A stretch of 5,497 bases of DNA from an uncultured Actinomyces sp. (GTDB lineage Bacteria; Actinomycetota; Actinomycetes; Actinomycetales; Actinomycetaceae): NCBI GenBank assembly GCA_916719935.1, contig CAKAPY010000105.1, positions 1 through 5,497 of the forward strand, written 5' to 3'. The notes under the pieces were generated by a model that saw nothing but the letters and a program-made list of their open reading frames with translations, did not search any database and had not been told where the DNA came from. This document shows positions 5,335 through 5,497 of this stretch, one piece after another. Each line of letters starts with the position of its first letter. The stretch's first letter is position 1. A program made the position numbers and the translations under genes.

Positions 5335-5497
5335 ATGAGCGCAATTGACCCGACGACAACCCCCGCTTGGGCAGCACTGGATGAGCATGCAGAAGTGTTC
5401 AACCCTGATCTGCGTAGCTGGTTCCAGCAAGACCCAGAGCGCGCCCAGAAGTGGACGAAGAAAGTCGGGGACTTGTACGTTGATCTGTCCAAGAATC
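5335..5497 (+). CDS. pgi: Glucose-6-phosphate isomerase (Pgi), N-terminal 54 residues, cut by the right window edge
   Basis: Pgi interconverts glucose 6-phosphate and fructose 6-phosphate in the cytosol, supplying the substrate of the phosphofructokinase encoded just upstream. Only the first 54 codons are present. They read MSAIDPTTTPAWAALDEHAE at the start, then LRSWFQQDPERAQKWTKKVG, and reach LYVDLSKN at the edge. The TTxAWxxLxxH opening, the LRxxFxxDPxRAxK segment and the VDLSKN motif are the usual N-terminus of bacterial Pgi; the substrate-binding and catalytic residues lie further on and cannot be checked. The start is ATG 5335 with AGGAG (5322-5326) eight bases upstream. The 42-base gap from pfk on the same strand, with no strong terminator, suggests co-transcription. 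The call rests on a short fragment, but the motif and context agree well. Confidence 0.88.
   Translation, partial: MSAIDPTTTPAWAALDEHAEVFNPDLRSWFQQDPERAQKWTKKVGDLYVDLSKN

Noticed and set aside
1..5497. CRISPR array, tRNA, rRNA, insertion sequence or phage genes
   Set aside because: I saw no spaced direct repeats, cloverleaf-like sequences or transposase motifs; nearly the whole window is accounted for by five metabolic or membrane protein genes.

Overview
The window looks like chromosomal DNA of a moderately GC-rich Gram-positive actinobacterium, probably of the Actinomycetaceae (Actinomyces, Schaalia, Trueperella or Arcanobacterium type). The reasons are the GTG starts, a DUF3017 small membrane protein (an actinobacterial family), an actinobacterial-style phosphate acetyltransferase, and G/C-ending codon preference. 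The genus is inference. I see no mobile element, tRNA, rRNA or CRISPR.

Layout: (1) 1-1027, minus strand: the first 342 codons of phosphate acetyltransferase (pta), whose C-terminus lies beyond the left edge. (2) 1028-1156: a divergent intergenic region that should carry promoters for both flanking genes. (3) 1157-1447, plus: a 96-residue three-helix membrane protein of the DUF3017 type. (4) 1553-2893, plus: a secondary transporter of the dicarboxylate/amino acid:cation symporter (DAACS, glutamate transporter fold) family. It belongs to a variant clade in which the usual NMDGT motif and the substrate-binding arginine are replaced. (5) 2998-5292, plus: a 764-residue 6-phosphofructokinase made of two fused PFK halves, strikingly like eukaryotic PFK-1. 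(6) 5335 to the right edge, plus: the first 54 codons of glucose-6-phosphate isomerase (pgi).

The pfk and pgi genes are 42 bases apart on the same strand and encode consecutive steps of upper glycolysis (G6P to F6P to F1,6BP), so they probably form an operon. The pta gene, about 2 kb away and facing the other way, belongs to overflow/fermentative acetate metabolism. The segment is therefore mainly central carbon metabolism with one uptake system.

The most unusual item is the phosphofructokinase. Its N-half keeps the full bacterial-type ATP-PFK catalytic set. Its C-half is degenerate in the ATP site but keeps sugar-phosphate ligands, the arrangement that makes the allosteric fructose-2,6-bisphosphate site in animals and fungi. 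It even ends in the QWWLxLRPIL segment that I recall from mammalian PFK.
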